Positions 1 to 8,485 of a stretch of 64,000 nucleotides of DNA are shown one piece after another. The notes beneath the pieces were generated by a model. It was given only the letters and a program-made list of their open reading frames with translations, made no database searches and was not told where the DNA came from. The stretch spans positions 1 to 64,000 of the forward strand of contig NZ_JAEVLS010000006.1 of the NCBI RefSeq assembly GCF_016801985.1. The letters run 5' to 3'. Both the position numbers and the translations under genes were made by a program. This stretch comes from Steroidobacter gossypii. Lineage in GTDB: Bacteria > Pseudomonadota > Gammaproteobacteria > Steroidobacterales > Steroidobacteraceae. The first letter of the stretch is position 1; each line of letters begins with the position of its first letter.

Positions 1-249
1 TGGATCAAGGGGTCGAACCCGTGCACCAGCCACCTGAGACGTTTCCGGGCTTAACCAAGGCCGTTCTGCTGATCAGTGCTAGTGCGCGCGCATTCCCATC
101 AAGGCCCGAGGCACATCGTGCGCCTCATACAGGCCGAATACATGAATGCAACCATCCCCAAGACCTCAGAAGTGATTTTCCTCTTGCAAGGGTGGGGCGG
201 ACCATACAAGAAACGAATGTAAAATTCGGCTTGCGATCCTGGTGCGCAC

Positions 250-699
250 CTAACGTCGGCGCTTCGCCAGGAATGCATCGAGGCTGTTGGCAAATGCCTG
301 TCGGTCTCGTTGACTCAGCGCGCTAGGGCCTCCCGTGGCGATTCCGCTGCCACGCAACTCGTCCATGAAGTTCCGCACCGACAGCCGCTCCCGGATGTTG
401 TCCTTGGTGTACATCTCGCCGCGCGGGTTCAGGGCATGGCCGTTCTTGTCGATCGCCGCGGCTGCCAACGGAATATCGGCGGTGATGACCAGGTCCCCTG
501 CGGCGAGCAGCTCGACGATGCGTTTGTCTGCAACGTCGAGACCGGGTGGCACTTGTAACGAGCGAATATAGGGCGATGGTGGGATCCGCAATGCTTGATT
601 CGCGACCAGATTGATTTGAACGCGCTCGCGCTCGGCGGCGCGAAACAAGATTTCCTTGATCGCGCCTGGGCAGGCGTCAGCATCGACCCAAATCTGCAT
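250..699 (-). CDS. YaiI/YqxD family protein (UPF0178, DUF188)
   Basis: A 149-residue protein that opens with [12 protein letters not shown], the acidic D-A-D-A-C signature of the UPF0178/DUF188 family (E. coli YaiI). It continues with conserved blocks [17 protein letters not shown] and MDELRGSG. Length matches the family (about 150 residues). The family has a PIN-like nuclease fold judged by its conserved acidic residues, but no firm function is known. It is a soluble cytoplasmic protein with no signal peptide. It stands alone, 114 bp from the next minus-strand gene. Family identity is confident; function is not. Confidence 0.9.
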   Translation of the reverse strand: MQIWVDADACPGAIKEILFRAAERERVQINLVANQALRIPPSPYIRSLQVPPGLDVADKRIVELLAAGDLVITADIPLAAAAIDKNGHALNPRGEMYTKDNIRERLSVRNFMDELRGSGIATGGPSALSQRDRQAFANSLDAFLAKRRR

Positions 700-813
700 C
701 GAGCTCTCGGTTTCCTAAGGCATGTGAAATGCGCAATCGCGTCGCGGTCTACAGAATACACCGGTCACGTGTCGAGCTGTTTGGGGGACGTGTGCCGCCA
801 ACCCTTCGATGCT

Positions 814-1275
814 TTATCTTTCACGCGCTCGCTCCAGCGAACTTCTCAGACGGCTAGCCACGTCCATGCGTTCTTCGATTGCGTAGGGTGCTGCCGCTCC
901 CCCATAGAGCCCGTCATCGCGGAAGCGAGGGAAAACGTGAAGATGGAAGTGCCAAACGTCCTGATTGCCCGCCGGGCCATTGTGCTGGCGCGTAGAGATG
1001 CCCTCGCATCCAAATGCATCCTGCAAAGCGTTCGCGATCAGGCGGGTCGCGCGAAAGAAGTCTTCGCCGAGATTGTCCGGGATGTCGAAGACGTTCTCAT
1101 AGTGAGCGCGGGGAACAATCAGGCAGTTGCCACGAATTCCGGCGTAGTGGTGAAGTGGAACGAAGGCAAAGACTCGGGGTTCCACCAGAATGATCGCCGA
1201 TTCCGACGCCGGTTCATCCAGTGTTCCTGCCAGACGGCAGAACGGACATTCGTAGCCAGCCGGCGCGTGTCTCAT
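814..1275 (-). CDS. HIT family protein (histidine-triad nucleotide hydrolase)
   Basis: A 153-residue protein with the histidine triad H-F-H-L-H-V-F near residue 114, plus NCLIVPRAHYENVFD and QHNGPAGNQDVWHFHLHVFPR. HIT proteins bind nucleotides and the central triad His hydrolyses or transfers nucleotidyl groups. A CPFC pair near residue 11 may bind zinc, as in Hint/GalT-related branches. The start codon overlaps the stop of the upstream gene (1272-1808) by 4 bp in an ATGA arrangement, so the two are translationally coupled. Substrate cannot be told from sequence. Confidence 0.88.
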   Translation of the reverse strand: MRHAPAGYECPFCRLAGTLDEPASESAIILVEPRVFAFVPLHHYAGIRGNCLIVPRAHYENVFDIPDNLGEDFFRATRLIANALQDAFGCEGISTRQHNGPAGNQDVWHFHLHVFPRFRDDGLYGGAAAPYAIEERMDVASRLRSSLERARER

Positions 1276-1808
1276 GAGGGCTGGCGCTCCGGCTTGGCAC
1301 TTGGCAGCCAGTACTCATGCGCCAATAGCACCTTGATCTCCTGCTTGGTCCAGGGGTCTTTGGGATTGTCCTGAGCAGCGACATATCGAAGTACAGCCAC
1401 GCATGCTTCCCGCTGGCCTGCCGTGAGCTTCGAAAATTTCTCCACGAAATAGTCGTACAGAGCGCAATCCGGTTCATTCTTCGGCGGCGTCAACCATCTA
1501 ACGAGTGCTGCGTAGTGCCCATACTTCATTCCTCTGAGCACTGCTACGAGCAGCGCAGGCAAGTAGAACCGGGTGCCGAGCGCATCCAAGTAACTCGATG
1601 CTAAGGAGATGTTGTCCAGCTCCGATTCTGGGATTTGCCACCATTCTCCTTTCACGTCCTGTTCCGCGGTGATTCGTCGGAGTTCCTCCGGGTCGGAGAT
1701 CCAGTCATCCATCGCGACTGCCGCTCGAAGCCCGCAATGGGAGGGAAACGGTAGCGATCCGAACTCCGCCCTGACAAGGTCCATCGTGGTCTCGACGTCG
1801 TGAGTCAT
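1272..1808 (-). CDS. DUF6714-like protein of unknown function
   Basis: A 178-residue soluble protein. The text AALVRWLTPP..CALYDYFVEKFSKLTAGQREACVAVLRYVA resembles the small family annotated DUF6714, in which a LTP motif is followed by a helical FxxLT.xQ..aV..fL segment. No catalytic motif or signal peptide is visible. It lies upstream of and overlaps the HIT gene by 4 bp, so the two are likely co-expressed. The DUF6714 assignment comes from memory of the motif and is tentative. Confidence 0.6.
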   Translation of the reverse strand: MTHDVETTMDLVRAEFGSLPFPSHCGLRAAVAMDDWISDPEELRRITAEQDVKGEWWQIPESELDNISLASSYLDALGTRFYLPALLVAVLRGMKYGHYAALVRWLTPPKNEPDCALYDYFVEKFSKLTAGQREACVAVLRYVAAQDNPKDPWTKQEIKVLLAHEYWLPSAKPERQPS

Positions 1809-1861
1809 TGTCTCAGCTCAACCACTGGATGATGCCACTCTTTCAGATATCTACGACCTGC

Positions 1862-2126
1862 CTACTCCGCCGTTGATTCAGGAGGCCGACCGGTGCGCCG
1901 GTTCTCAATGGCCTTCTTGATCCTATAGTACAGCCCGATCAATCCTACCAGGCCCCCCAGCGCCAGCGTTGCCAATGCGCCAAGATACGTCATCGGCTGA
2001 TGCTTGACGTTGTAGTACCCAATCTCCTGGCCTGATTGCTTGCCACAGCGCGCGGAACACGAAGGACAGCACGCACAGCCCGATCGCGCCCCATCCGATG
2101 ATTCCGAATATCTGCTTTCCCTTCAT
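1862..2126 (-). pseudogene. Small two-TM membrane protein with an apparent +1 frameshift
   Basis: Reading from ATG at 2126 (GAGAG Shine-Dalgarno about 6 bases upstream) gives MKGKQIFGIIGWGAIGLCV followed by LSFVFRALWQ, a first membrane helix. In that frame the tail becomes an uncharacteristic GNAGAGGPGRIDRAVL. Shifting by one base near 2040 restores a sensible continuation: SGQEIGYYNVKHQPMTYLGA, a second hydrophobic helix (ALATLALGGLVGLIGLYY), then RIKKAIENRR and a stop at 1862. The 265-bp span is one base longer than 87 codons plus stop, as one inserted base predicts. It is either a recent frameshift mutation or a sequencing error. Function unknown. Confidence 0.6.
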
Positions 2127-2294
2127 GGGGCTCTCTCGATTGCTGTGAACAATCTCAGATTCTTCCGTGGGTCGATCGATCAACTACCCCGGTCTGGCTG
2201 ACAACGCGAAACGGGAGGGAGCTTTCTGCAGAAACGTCGAATGTTAAATTCAACTCTGATTCTGGGTTCGCATAGCAGAGTGTGATGGAGTCCC

Positions 2295-2894
2295 TTAGGA
2301 AGCGGCACACTGTGTTCCGTAGGGCGTCCGATCGGTTCGGGCCTGGCCGGTTGGGAAGGTGCGTCGCAGCTCATCGGCCCTGGCTTTCAGAGGCGACGCT
2401 TCGGCAGGACGACTCAGCGCTTCCAAGGTGACTGCGTATTCATCAAGAAATACTGCGTATCCGAGCGGGTCTGCTGTCTGAGCATCCATGCGCTCGAAGA
2501 GTTGGTACAGCGAGGTGAAATAGTGCTCTGCTGAGGCGTAATCCTTGCGGTCGAAGTACATGCGGCCAAGTTCCATCTGAGCGAGATGCACAGGACCGTT
2601 GCTGCCCTGGTCGAGCTCCAGTGCTCTTTTCAGACTTTGTTCCGCTGCCTCCCAGTCGCAGATCACTCCGGAGGCGCGGCCATACTCGTAGTACAGGACA
2701 GACATCTGACGCGGCGTCGCGCCCCCGACCTGGGCGTTCGGAATCGCTTTGGCGAGGTTCGATTGGGCCCGTCGCCAGTCGCCCGCATCGCGGGCAGTCC
2801 ACGCTGCCTCCGAATAGCGTACCGCGGTACTGCGGTTCACAGGATTGGCGCACCCGGCCAACGCACATGTCAGTGCTACAACCATCGCTTTCAA
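2295..2894 (-). CDS. TPR-containing lipoprotein
   Basis: An exported protein of about 199 residues. The best start is TTG at 2894, just after a GGGAGA Shine-Dalgarno; ATG at 2885 is the alternative. Either gives a short signal peptide ending in lipobox LAGC (VVALTCALAGCANP). The rest is helical with TPR-like repeats: AAWTARDAGDWRRAQSNLAKA, AAEQSLKRALELDQ and MELGRMYFDRKDYASAEHYF. TPRs mediate protein-protein contacts, so this is a likely periplasmic or outer-membrane-anchored scaffold. A longer in-frame upstream extension lacks a signal peptide and is less likely to be translated. Confidence 0.72.
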   Translation of the reverse strand: MKAMVVALTCALAGCANPVNRSTAVRYSEAAWTARDAGDWRRAQSNLAKAIPNAQVGGATPRQMSVLYYEYGRASGVICDWEAAEQSLKRALELDQGSNGPVHLAQMELGRMYFDRKDYASAEHYFTSLYQLFERMDAQTADPLGYAVFLDEYAVTLEALSRPAEASPLKARADELRRTFPTGQARTDRTPYGTQCAAS

Positions 2895-3134
2895 GTCTTC
2901 TTCTCCCTGATGCCGCGCGTGAGTCGCGGGCGAAGGCGCATGATGACTAATCTCGTATGAGCCAGCTGTGAGGTAGTCCGTGGTGTGGCTTGTTTGTAGC
3001 CAGATCTCAGCGGTACCTGACACCATCACCAGATCGTTAGGATCGTAAAAAAATGCACCCCTAGAAAGGTCAGCAGGAGGCACGCAACTGACACCGCGCC
3101 GCGGCGAAGCTTCCGAATTTCCATACTCTCAGAT

Positions 3135-3611
3135 TCATCGACGCTCGCGGCGCCAGGCCTGCCGGTCCAAGGTGAGGTTCTCGTCCGCATCCATGACGCC
3201 ATGCTTCACGAGCTTCTGAAGGCTGGTTCTTCTGAGCAGGAAGTTCTTTGCGTAGCGACTGAACTCGTCCACGTCGGCAATGACGGGGCCGCCGTCCGGT
3301 TCTGGGCCATGGTATACGGCGCCTTCCATGAGCAGGAGGCAGTGATACGGAATAGCCACGGTGACCCACAGCTTCATGGGATCGTAGGAGCTTGAATAGT
3401 GAATTCCGATTTGCCAACGATAGCGACCGAATTGGACATGACTCGCGCCGATCTCCTGCACGCTCAGCCACACCGTCGGTTCCGGGACGACCCATCGGCT
3501 GCGCGTGCCCCGTTGCTCGCGCTGTTCCGCTAGGAAGAGTTCCAGAATCTCTTTCCAAACATCGTGGGGAAAGAGTTCTGACTTGAGGAAGACGCGGCTG
3601 TCTTCGCTCAC
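3135..3611 (-). CDS. Hypothetical protein (158 aa)
   Basis: A soluble 158-residue protein rich in aromatic residues, with central text VWLSVQEIGASHVQFGRYRW and a basic C-terminus. No signal peptide, membrane segment or known motif was recognised. Its start overlaps the stop of the exported protein at 3608-4066 by 4 bp (ATGA), which supports both as real, coupled genes. Function unknown. Confidence 0.6.
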   Translation of the reverse strand: MSEDSRVFLKSELFPHDVWKEILELFLAEQREQRGTRSRWVVPEPTVWLSVQEIGASHVQFGRYRWQIGIHYSSSYDPMKLWVTVAIPYHCLLLMEGAVYHGPEPDGGPVIADVDEFSRYAKNFLLRRTSLQKLVKHGVMDADENLTLDRQAWRRERR

Positions 3612-4066
3612 TGTGCCGTCGTTTTCATCTGATAGGTGCCAGCGGCGCCATCGATCTCGATGGTGAACGAGTAGGAGCTCGATTCGAAGAGCTCCGCGCG
3701 ACCAGTAACTACGATGCTATTGGTACCGTTGGGTGAGCAGCGAACGTCGAACAATTCGAGCTCCAGGTGATCGTTATTGAGTTCAGCGAACGTGAAGCCC
3801 CTGGCCACTTCGAGCCAGGTGCCGCGCGCGTTGGGTCGAACCATGTCGACGAACAGCATGGTGCCGCCGTAAAGGTACGCCTGAAGAATGCGAAACCGGC
3901 CGGACTGGCCATCGATCTGCCACTGACCGCATGTTTCGAGGGAAGTCACAGAAGAGTGAGGCAACTCCTCGTAGCCGACGTCGCGGCCGAGCGCAAAACC
4001 GGACGCGCACGAGAGCATCAGCACTAGTGCTCCTGCTGTCATCCCGCGGACTTTGTTGATATGCAT
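3608..4066 (-). CDS. Hypothetical exported protein (152 aa)
   Basis: Begins MHINKVRGMTAGALVLMLSC, a signal peptide with an n-region and hydrophobic core, probably cleaved after ASGFALG. The internal Met at residue 9 is an alternative start. The mature part looks beta-rich (GQWQIDGQSGRFRILQAYLYG ... YSFTIEIDGAAGTYQM) and has two cysteines (ETCGQW and DVRCSP) that could form a disulfide. It is the first gene of a pair coupled by 4-bp overlap to 3135-3611. No family recognised. Confidence 0.65.
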   Translation of the reverse strand: MHINKVRGMTAGALVLMLSCASGFALGRDVGYEELPHSSVTSLETCGQWQIDGQSGRFRILQAYLYGGTMLFVDMVRPNARGTWLEVARGFTFAELNNDHLELELFDVRCSPNGTNSIVVTGRAELFESSSYSFTIEIDGAAGTYQMKTTAQ

Positions 4067-4203
4067 CGATCCTAGTGTAAGGCAGGTTCATCACCTCGTG
4101 TGGATGAGCATGGCGGCGAGATCCAGGTCAGCGAGCGTCTGGCGGCCTCGCTGCCACAACGGCTGGGCCTGTAACGAAATCCTGAAGCCGGGAGGATTGA
4201 CCG

Positions 4204-4243
4204 CGAATGGATTTATGTATATTCGCCGGCGCCTACAGGGAGT
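4204..4243 (+). promoter_or_regulatory. Possible -10 element and RBS for the gene at 4250
   Basis: TATATT occurs about 40 bases before ATG 4250, within ATTTATGTATATTCGCC, and an AGGGAGTG Shine-Dalgarno lies 5-6 bases before the ATG. No convincing -35 is seen, so promoter status is tentative. The RBS supports the chosen start. Confidence 0.35.
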
Positions 4244-4249
4244 GTCGCG

Positions 4250-5335
4250 ATGCCCGAGATCACCTCGAACGACAAGGTCGCCGTTCAGAGCTTCATCAAC
4301 ACGCAATTCGGTTTGAACGATCCGGTGCTCGCGGCGGACTACGCCGAAATCGCCATGTTCCTTTCGGTCGAGCAGCGATGGGGACCGGAGGTGGCGAGGC
4401 TTTCGGGTTTCCTGGAAGAGGAGTACTGGGTGCAAACGGCCAAGGGCTTCTCCAATCGGCTCTCCACGGCGATCTCGACGGTGGGCGCGCAGTTGGGCTT
4501 CAGCAACTATTCGAACGGCATCGTGATGGCCGGTTTCACCGACCCTGGCGTGTTCACCTCGTATGTGTCGAAAGGCTCCTTCTGGAAGGACGCGGTCAGC
4601 AGCAATCACGGTGAGTACAGTCACAGCCTGCAATGGCTGACGCTCGGGCTGGCGGCCGCTGGGAAACGGCTGAGTCTGCGTACTACCGCTTCATATCTGT
4701 TCAAGAACGCAGTGGCGCACCAGAGCGATAAAGAGTTCGTGGTCCCGGGGCGCAACCAACCCAGCAAGATCTATCTCTGGGATTTTCTGGTCGATTGTTT
4801 CGATTTCGGTCCCGACCCCGACTGGCAGGCGAATACCGCCACCCATACGGCGCGCTCGCCGACCCATTTCAATACCCGAATTCAGGCCAGCAAGACCTGG
4901 ATCGGCCGGCACCTGAGAAAGAGGTACGCAAAGCGCGGGTGGGCCGCACCGGGATCCCCGACGCCCACCTCTACCAAGGGATACGCCATCGAGCGCGCCA
5001 CGCAGAAGGGCTATCAACAGCAACACTCCAACTCGGGAGGCAACTACGTCTACGAACACAGCCGGGTGACCACGCCCGTCACGGTCAACAAGCCGGCTGG
5101 GCCGCGCGGCCGACTGAAGGGCCAGCTGACTATCAGCGCAGGTGCTTGGGGGGCGGAGGCGCCCCGAACGGCAACCCTGCAATGGACCACCCGCCTCGGG
5201 ACAGTCCTGCGGCTGACCTACCTTGGGAACACCGCCGAGTTCAACGCGGGCTGTCACGACGTCACCTTCGATTTCGGGGAGGACGCGGGCCACAGGCTCA
5301 CGGTCCTGAACCTGGCGAAAGCCAAGGCGAGCTGA
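4250..5335 (+). CDS. Unknown 361-aa protein, possibly LirA/MavJ-like
   Basis: A soluble 361-residue protein with no signal peptide. The N-terminal 170 residues carry NDPVLAADYAEIAMFLSVEQ, GFTDPGVFTSYVS and HGEYSHSLQWL. The last recalls the HGE-x-[ST]H-x-[IL]QW motif that I associate with proteins annotated LirA/MavJ family T4SS effector. That link is from memory and unverified. The C-terminal part (after about residue 190) is basic and Thr/Gly/Gln-rich, then ends in a beta-rich segment. The gene stands alone between opposite-strand small genes and the prs cluster. A toxin, effector or phage-derived origin is possible. Confidence 0.6.
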   Translation: MPEITSNDKVAVQSFINTQFGLNDPVLAADYAEIAMFLSVEQRWGPEVARLSGFLEEEYWVQTAKGFSNRLSTAISTVGAQLGFSNYSNGIVMAGFTDPGVFTSYVSKGSFWKDAVSSNHGEYSHSLQWLTLGLAAAGKRLSLRTTASYLFKNAVAHQSDKEFVVPGRNQPSKIYLWDFLVDCFDFGPDPDWQANTATHTARSPTHFNTRIQASKTWIGRHLRKRYAKRGWAAPGSPTPTSTKGYAIERATQKGYQQQHSNSGGNYVYEHSRVTTPVTVNKPAGPRGRLKGQLTISAGAWGAEAPRTATLQWTTRLGTVLRLTYLGNTAEFNAGCHDVTFDFGEDAGHRLTVLNLAKAKAS

Positions 5336-5408
5336 CCGCGACCCTGGAAGGGGTGCCACGCCGGCGGAATTGCTTGCACCGGGGAGGCTAAGACGGCCCG
5401 GTTTCGTG

Positions 5409-5414
5409 TATATT
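5409..5414 (+). promoter_or_regulatory. Possible -10 box upstream of prs
   Basis: TATATT stands 207 bases before the prs start in an otherwise GC-rich leader. No good -35 at 16-18 bp spacing is seen (TTGCAC lies 29 bp away), so this is weak. The rest of 5336-5620 holds nothing else I can recognise. Confidence 0.25.
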
Positions 5415-5620
5415 GCGCCCCCGCTTTCGACCGTGTGCTTAACTGGTTCACCGGTATCGCTGGTGCCAGCTGGGCGTCAGCCACGGGGAATCCATTGGGA
5501 GTGGAGGGGGTCGAAACCCGGGTGGAATCAGTAAGTTGCTGATTTCTTTAGTCCTCTGGTCGGGTGCTGCCCGCGCTTCGAGGCCCGAATCCTTCCGCCC
5601 CAGTCAATCGGAGTGTTTGA

Positions 5621-6574
5621 ATGGATCGTGCCACGATGGCGGTGTTCACGGGCAACGCCAATCCGCAGCTCGCCCAGGACATCGCGCGCCACCTGACCGT
5701 GCCGCTGGGCCGCGCTGCCGTCAGTCGCTTCAGCGACAGCGAGTGCACGGTCGAGCTGCTGGAAAACGTGCGCGGCCGCGATGTGTTCATCGTGCAGCCG
5801 ACCTGCATGCCGGCCAACGATCACTTGATGGAATTGCTGGTGATGACCGACGCCTGCCGACGAGCCTCGGCCGCGCGTATCACCGCTGTGATTCCTTATT
5901 TCGGTTACGCCCGCCAGGATCGCCGCCCGCGCGCCATGCGTGTGCCGATCACGGCGAAGCTGGTCGCGAACATGATCGCCAGTGCCGGTGTGAACCGCGT
6001 ACTGACCGTTGATCTGCACGCCGATCAGATCCAGGGATTCTTCGATATCCCGGTGGACAACGTGTACGCCTCGCCGGTGTTGCTCGGCGACGTGTGGAAG
6101 CAGAAGTACGACAACCTGATGGTGGTGTCGCCGGACGTGGGCGGCGTGGTGCGCGCCCGAGCGCTCGCGAAGCGGTTGGATGATGCCGAACTGGCCATCA
6201 TCGACAAGCGTCGTCCGCGCCCGAACGAGTCGGAAGTGATGAACATCATCGGTGAGGTCGAGGGCAAGACCTGCGTGCTGATCGACGACCTGGTCGATAC
6301 CGCGGGGACGCTGTGTCACGCGGCCGAAGCGCTGAAGGCGAACGGCGCGAAGAAGGTGCTCGCGTACATTACCCACGCGGTGCTGTCGGGGCCGGCGATC
6401 GACCGGATCTCGCAGTCGCAGCTGGATGAGTTGGTGGTGACGGATACGATTCCGCTGCGGCCGGACGCCCGGAGCTGCAAGAAGATTCGTCAGCTGACGG
6501 TGGCTGGGTTGCTGGCGGAGACCATGCGGCGTATTCGCGATGAGGAGAGCGTCAGCTCTCTGTACATCGACTGA
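5621..6574 (+). CDS. prs: Ribose-phosphate pyrophosphokinase
   Basis: A 317-residue PRPP synthetase that makes 5-phosphoribosyl-1-diphosphate from ribose 5-phosphate and ATP for purine, pyrimidine, His, Trp and NAD synthesis. Diagnostic segments are [29 protein letters not shown], the divalent-cation loop [18 protein letters not shown], and the PRPP loop [14 protein letters not shown]. Length matches the bacterial class I enzyme. ATG 5621 follows a GGAGTG Shine-Dalgarno. It heads the prs, rplY, pth, ychF cluster usual in Gammaproteobacteria. Confidence 0.97.
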   Translation: MDRATMAVFTGNANPQLAQDIARHLTVPLGRAAVSRFSDSECTVELLENVRGRDVFIVQPTCMPANDHLMELLVMTDACRRASAARITAVIPYFGYARQDRRPRAMRVPITAKLVANMIASAGVNRVLTVDLHADQIQGFFDIPVDNVYASPVLLGDVWKQKYDNLMVVSPDVGGVVRARALAKRLDDAELAIIDKRRPRPNESEVMNIIGEVEGKTCVLIDDLVDTAGTLCHAAEALKANGAKKVLAYITHAVLSGPAIDRISQSQLDELVVTDTIPLRPDARSCKKIRQLTVAGLLAETMRRIRDEESVSSLYID

Positions 6575-6631
6575 TTTTGCTGCTCGCGGCTGCCTGTCGG
6601 CGCCGCTCGCAGGGAGAGTTTCTTATTTAAT

Positions 6632-6660
6632 GGCGCGGCTATCGCCGCGCCGAGTGTTTT
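6632..6660 (+). terminator. Hairpin with short T-run after prs
   Basis: GGCGCGGC (6632-6639), loop TATC, GCCGCGCC (6644-6651), then GAGTGTTTT. The 8-bp GC stem and four-T tail make a plausible weak terminator or attenuator 57 bp after the prs stop. Confidence 0.45.
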
Positions 6661-6805
6661 AGTCCACGGCTGCCGCCGCGCCGGATCGAGACCACCGCGG
6701 CACCGCCGCGCGGATCGAGACCACCGCGGCTGCCGCCGCGTGGCATCTGGGCTGATGCGGCGGGCGGCGACTTTGGTCGCGGCGCAGCCGCAGAAGATAA
6801 CCAGC

Positions 6806-6975
6806 GGCGGCGTTGGGCCGCAGGGTTTGAGTCGTTTCCTCTCGCGGGGAAGTCGCGACAAGAAGGAAAACACGGTGGCGGCGTAGGGCCGCAGGGTTTG
6901 AGTCGCTTCCTCTCGCGGCGAAGTCGCGGCAAGAAGGAAAACACGGTGGCGGCGTAGGGCCGCAGGGTGAAGTTT
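6806..6975. repeat. 71-bp direct repeat, about 2.4 tandem copies, between prs and rplY
   Basis: Units start at 6806, 6877 and 6948 with GGCGGCGT and recur at exactly 71 bp; the third is partial and diverges after 6967. Within each full copy TTTCCT pairs with AGGAAA and CGCG with CGCG to form an imperfect hairpin. Just before it, GGATCGAGACCACCGCGG occurs twice (about 6682-6730). The whole 6575-7073 gap is a low-complexity GC-rich array with no credible gene; overlapping minus-strand frames merely translate the repeat. Confidence 0.75.
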
Positions 6976-7073
6976 CTTTTCCTGGTGCGGCGAGAGCCGC
7001 GGCGGGGAAGTCCACGGTGGTGGCGGGATTGGTCGCGATCCGCCGCTGCTTTGTTTCTCAACTGGAGTTATTC

Positions 7074-7790
7074 ATGAAAACCTCATTCGATCTCGTCGCC
7101 GACTCTCGCGACGTGCAGGGGAAAGGTGCGAGCCGCCGCCTGCGTCGTTCCGGGAAGGTTCCGGCGATTCTTTATGGTGGCCATCAGGAGCCCAAGCAGA
7201 TCCTTCTGGACCACCAGAACCTGCTGTCGCTGCTGGTGAACGAGAAGTTCTTCTCCACCATTCTGTCGGTCAAGATCGACGGCCAGCCGCAGGCCGCGAT
7301 TCTCAAGGACGTGCAGCGTCATCCGGCCAAGAACCAGATCCTGCACATGGATCTGCAGCGCGTGCTGGAGAACGAGCAGATCCGCATGACCATTCCGCTG
7401 CACTTCAAGGGCGCGAGCGTGTCGCCGGGCGTGAAGACCCAGGGCGGCGTGGTGTCGCACCTGTTGAACGAAGTGGAAGTGGCCTGCTTGCCCAAGGACC
7501 TGCCGGAATATCTGGAGATCGATCTGTCCAACATGGAGATCAACCAGATCCGTCGTCTGTCCGACCTGCCGCTGCCTGAAGGCGTCGAGCTGGTCGCGCT
7601 CACGCACGGTCGCGACGAGGCGGTGGTGTCCATCCATCATCCGCGCGCCGAAGAAGCGGCTGCCGAAACTCCGGCCGCTGCTGCGGCGGCTCCGGCAGGT
7701 GCTGCTCCGGCCGCGGCTGCGAGCGGTGGCGACGCCAAGAAGGCGGCCGCTGCTCCGACCGCTGCCAAGGGCGGCGCTCCGAAGAAGTAA
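7074..7790 (+). CDS. rplY: 50S ribosomal protein L25/Ctc family
   Basis: A 238-residue L25/TL5 (Ctc) form that binds 5S rRNA in the large subunit. The N-terminal domain has DVQGKGASRRLRRSGKVPAILYGG and the C-terminal TL5 beta domain has LHFKGASVSPGVKTQGGV and the acidic/hydrophobic core after it. The last 45 residues are an Ala/Pro/Lys-rich tail, as in many proteobacterial long forms. ATG 7074 (MKTSFDLVA) follows a GGAG RBS; an upstream in-frame start at 7017 lies in repeat-derived leader and is rejected. Confidence 0.96.
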   Translation: MKTSFDLVADSRDVQGKGASRRLRRSGKVPAILYGGHQEPKQILLDHQNLLSLLVNEKFFSTILSVKIDGQPQAAILKDVQRHPAKNQILHMDLQRVLENEQIRMTIPLHFKGASVSPGVKTQGGVVSHLLNEVEVACLPKDLPEYLEIDLSNMEINQIRRLSDLPLPEGVELVALTHGRDEAVVSIHHPRAEEAAAETPAAAAAAPAGAAPAAAASGGDAKKAAAAPTAAKGGAPKK

Positions 7791-7895
7791 CGCACACACG
7801 CTCACCGGTCGCGGTCACGCGGCCGGTGGGGCGTGTAAGCGATGGCGGGCGCATTTCCAGTCCGCCATCGTTGCGTTACTTTCGGTCGTACTGCT

Positions 7896-8477
7896 ATGGC
7901 GGGCACTTCCCTCAAAATCATCGTCGGCCTCGGCAATCCCGGGCCGGAGCATCTGCTCACGCGCCACAACGCGGGCTTCTGGTTCGTGGATGCGCTGGCG
8001 GCCAAGCTCGGCGGCAGTTTTCGCAGTCATGCGAAATTTCACGGCGACATCTGTCGCGTGCAGTACTGCGGCCAGGACATCACCCTGCTCAAGCCGTCCA
8101 CTTACATGAACCGCAGCGGGCTCGCGATCCGCGCGCTCGCCGATTACATCAAGGTGGAAGCGGGCGAGATCCTGGTGGTGCATGACGAGCTCGACCTGCC
8201 GGTGGGCGATGTGCGTTTCAAGCTCGGCGGCGGCGCCGGCGGCCACAATGGCCTGCGCGACACCATCACTCACATGGGCCCGGATTTCTGGCGGCTGCGC
8301 ATCGGCGTCGGCCATCCCGGCGACAAATCGCAAGTAATCGACTACGTGCTGCGGCGGGCGCCGAAGGAGGAGGAAGAAAGCATCCTCGGCTCCATCGAGC
8401 ACGCGCTGCAGGCGTTGCCGACGTTTCTCGAACAGGGCGCGGAGCGCGCCATGAACGGGCTGCACAGCAAGAAGTGA
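7896..8477 (+). CDS. pth: Peptidyl-tRNA hydrolase
   Basis: A 193-residue enzyme that releases tRNA from peptidyl-tRNAs dropped by the ribosome. Visible active-site elements: GLGNPGPEH (Asn), TRHNAGFWFVD (catalytic His), PSTYMNRSG (Asn), VVHDELDLPVG (Asp) and GGHNGLRD (Asn). ATG 7896 (MAGTSLKIIVGLGNPG) fits the family N-terminus; the upstream in-frame ATG at 7842 would add 18 atypical residues. It is followed after 8 bp by ychF. Confidence 0.97.
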   Translation: MAGTSLKIIVGLGNPGPEHLLTRHNAGFWFVDALAAKLGGSFRSHAKFHGDICRVQYCGQDITLLKPSTYMNRSGLAIRALADYIKVEAGEILVVHDELDLPVGDVRFKLGGGAGGHNGLRDTITHMGPDFWRLRIGVGHPGDKSQVIDYVLRRAPKEEEESILGSIEHALQALPTFLEQGAERAMNGLHSKK

Positions 8478-8485
8478 TCTAATCT

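Noticed and set aside
1-41. Possible tRNA 3' end on the minus strand (GGTTCGACCCC..TCCA)
   Set aside because: The T-stem does not pair properly and no anticodon or D-arm is found.
3026-3124. A 32-codon minus-strand frame (MEIRKLRRGAVSV...) with a hydrophobic stretch ending near a T7 run
   Set aside because: Weak RBS, no homology cue, and the frame-shifted continuation into the TPR gene leader is not convincing.
6639-7061. Minus-strand frames between prs and rplY
   Set aside because: They only translate the 71-bp tandem repeat and lack RBS or family features.
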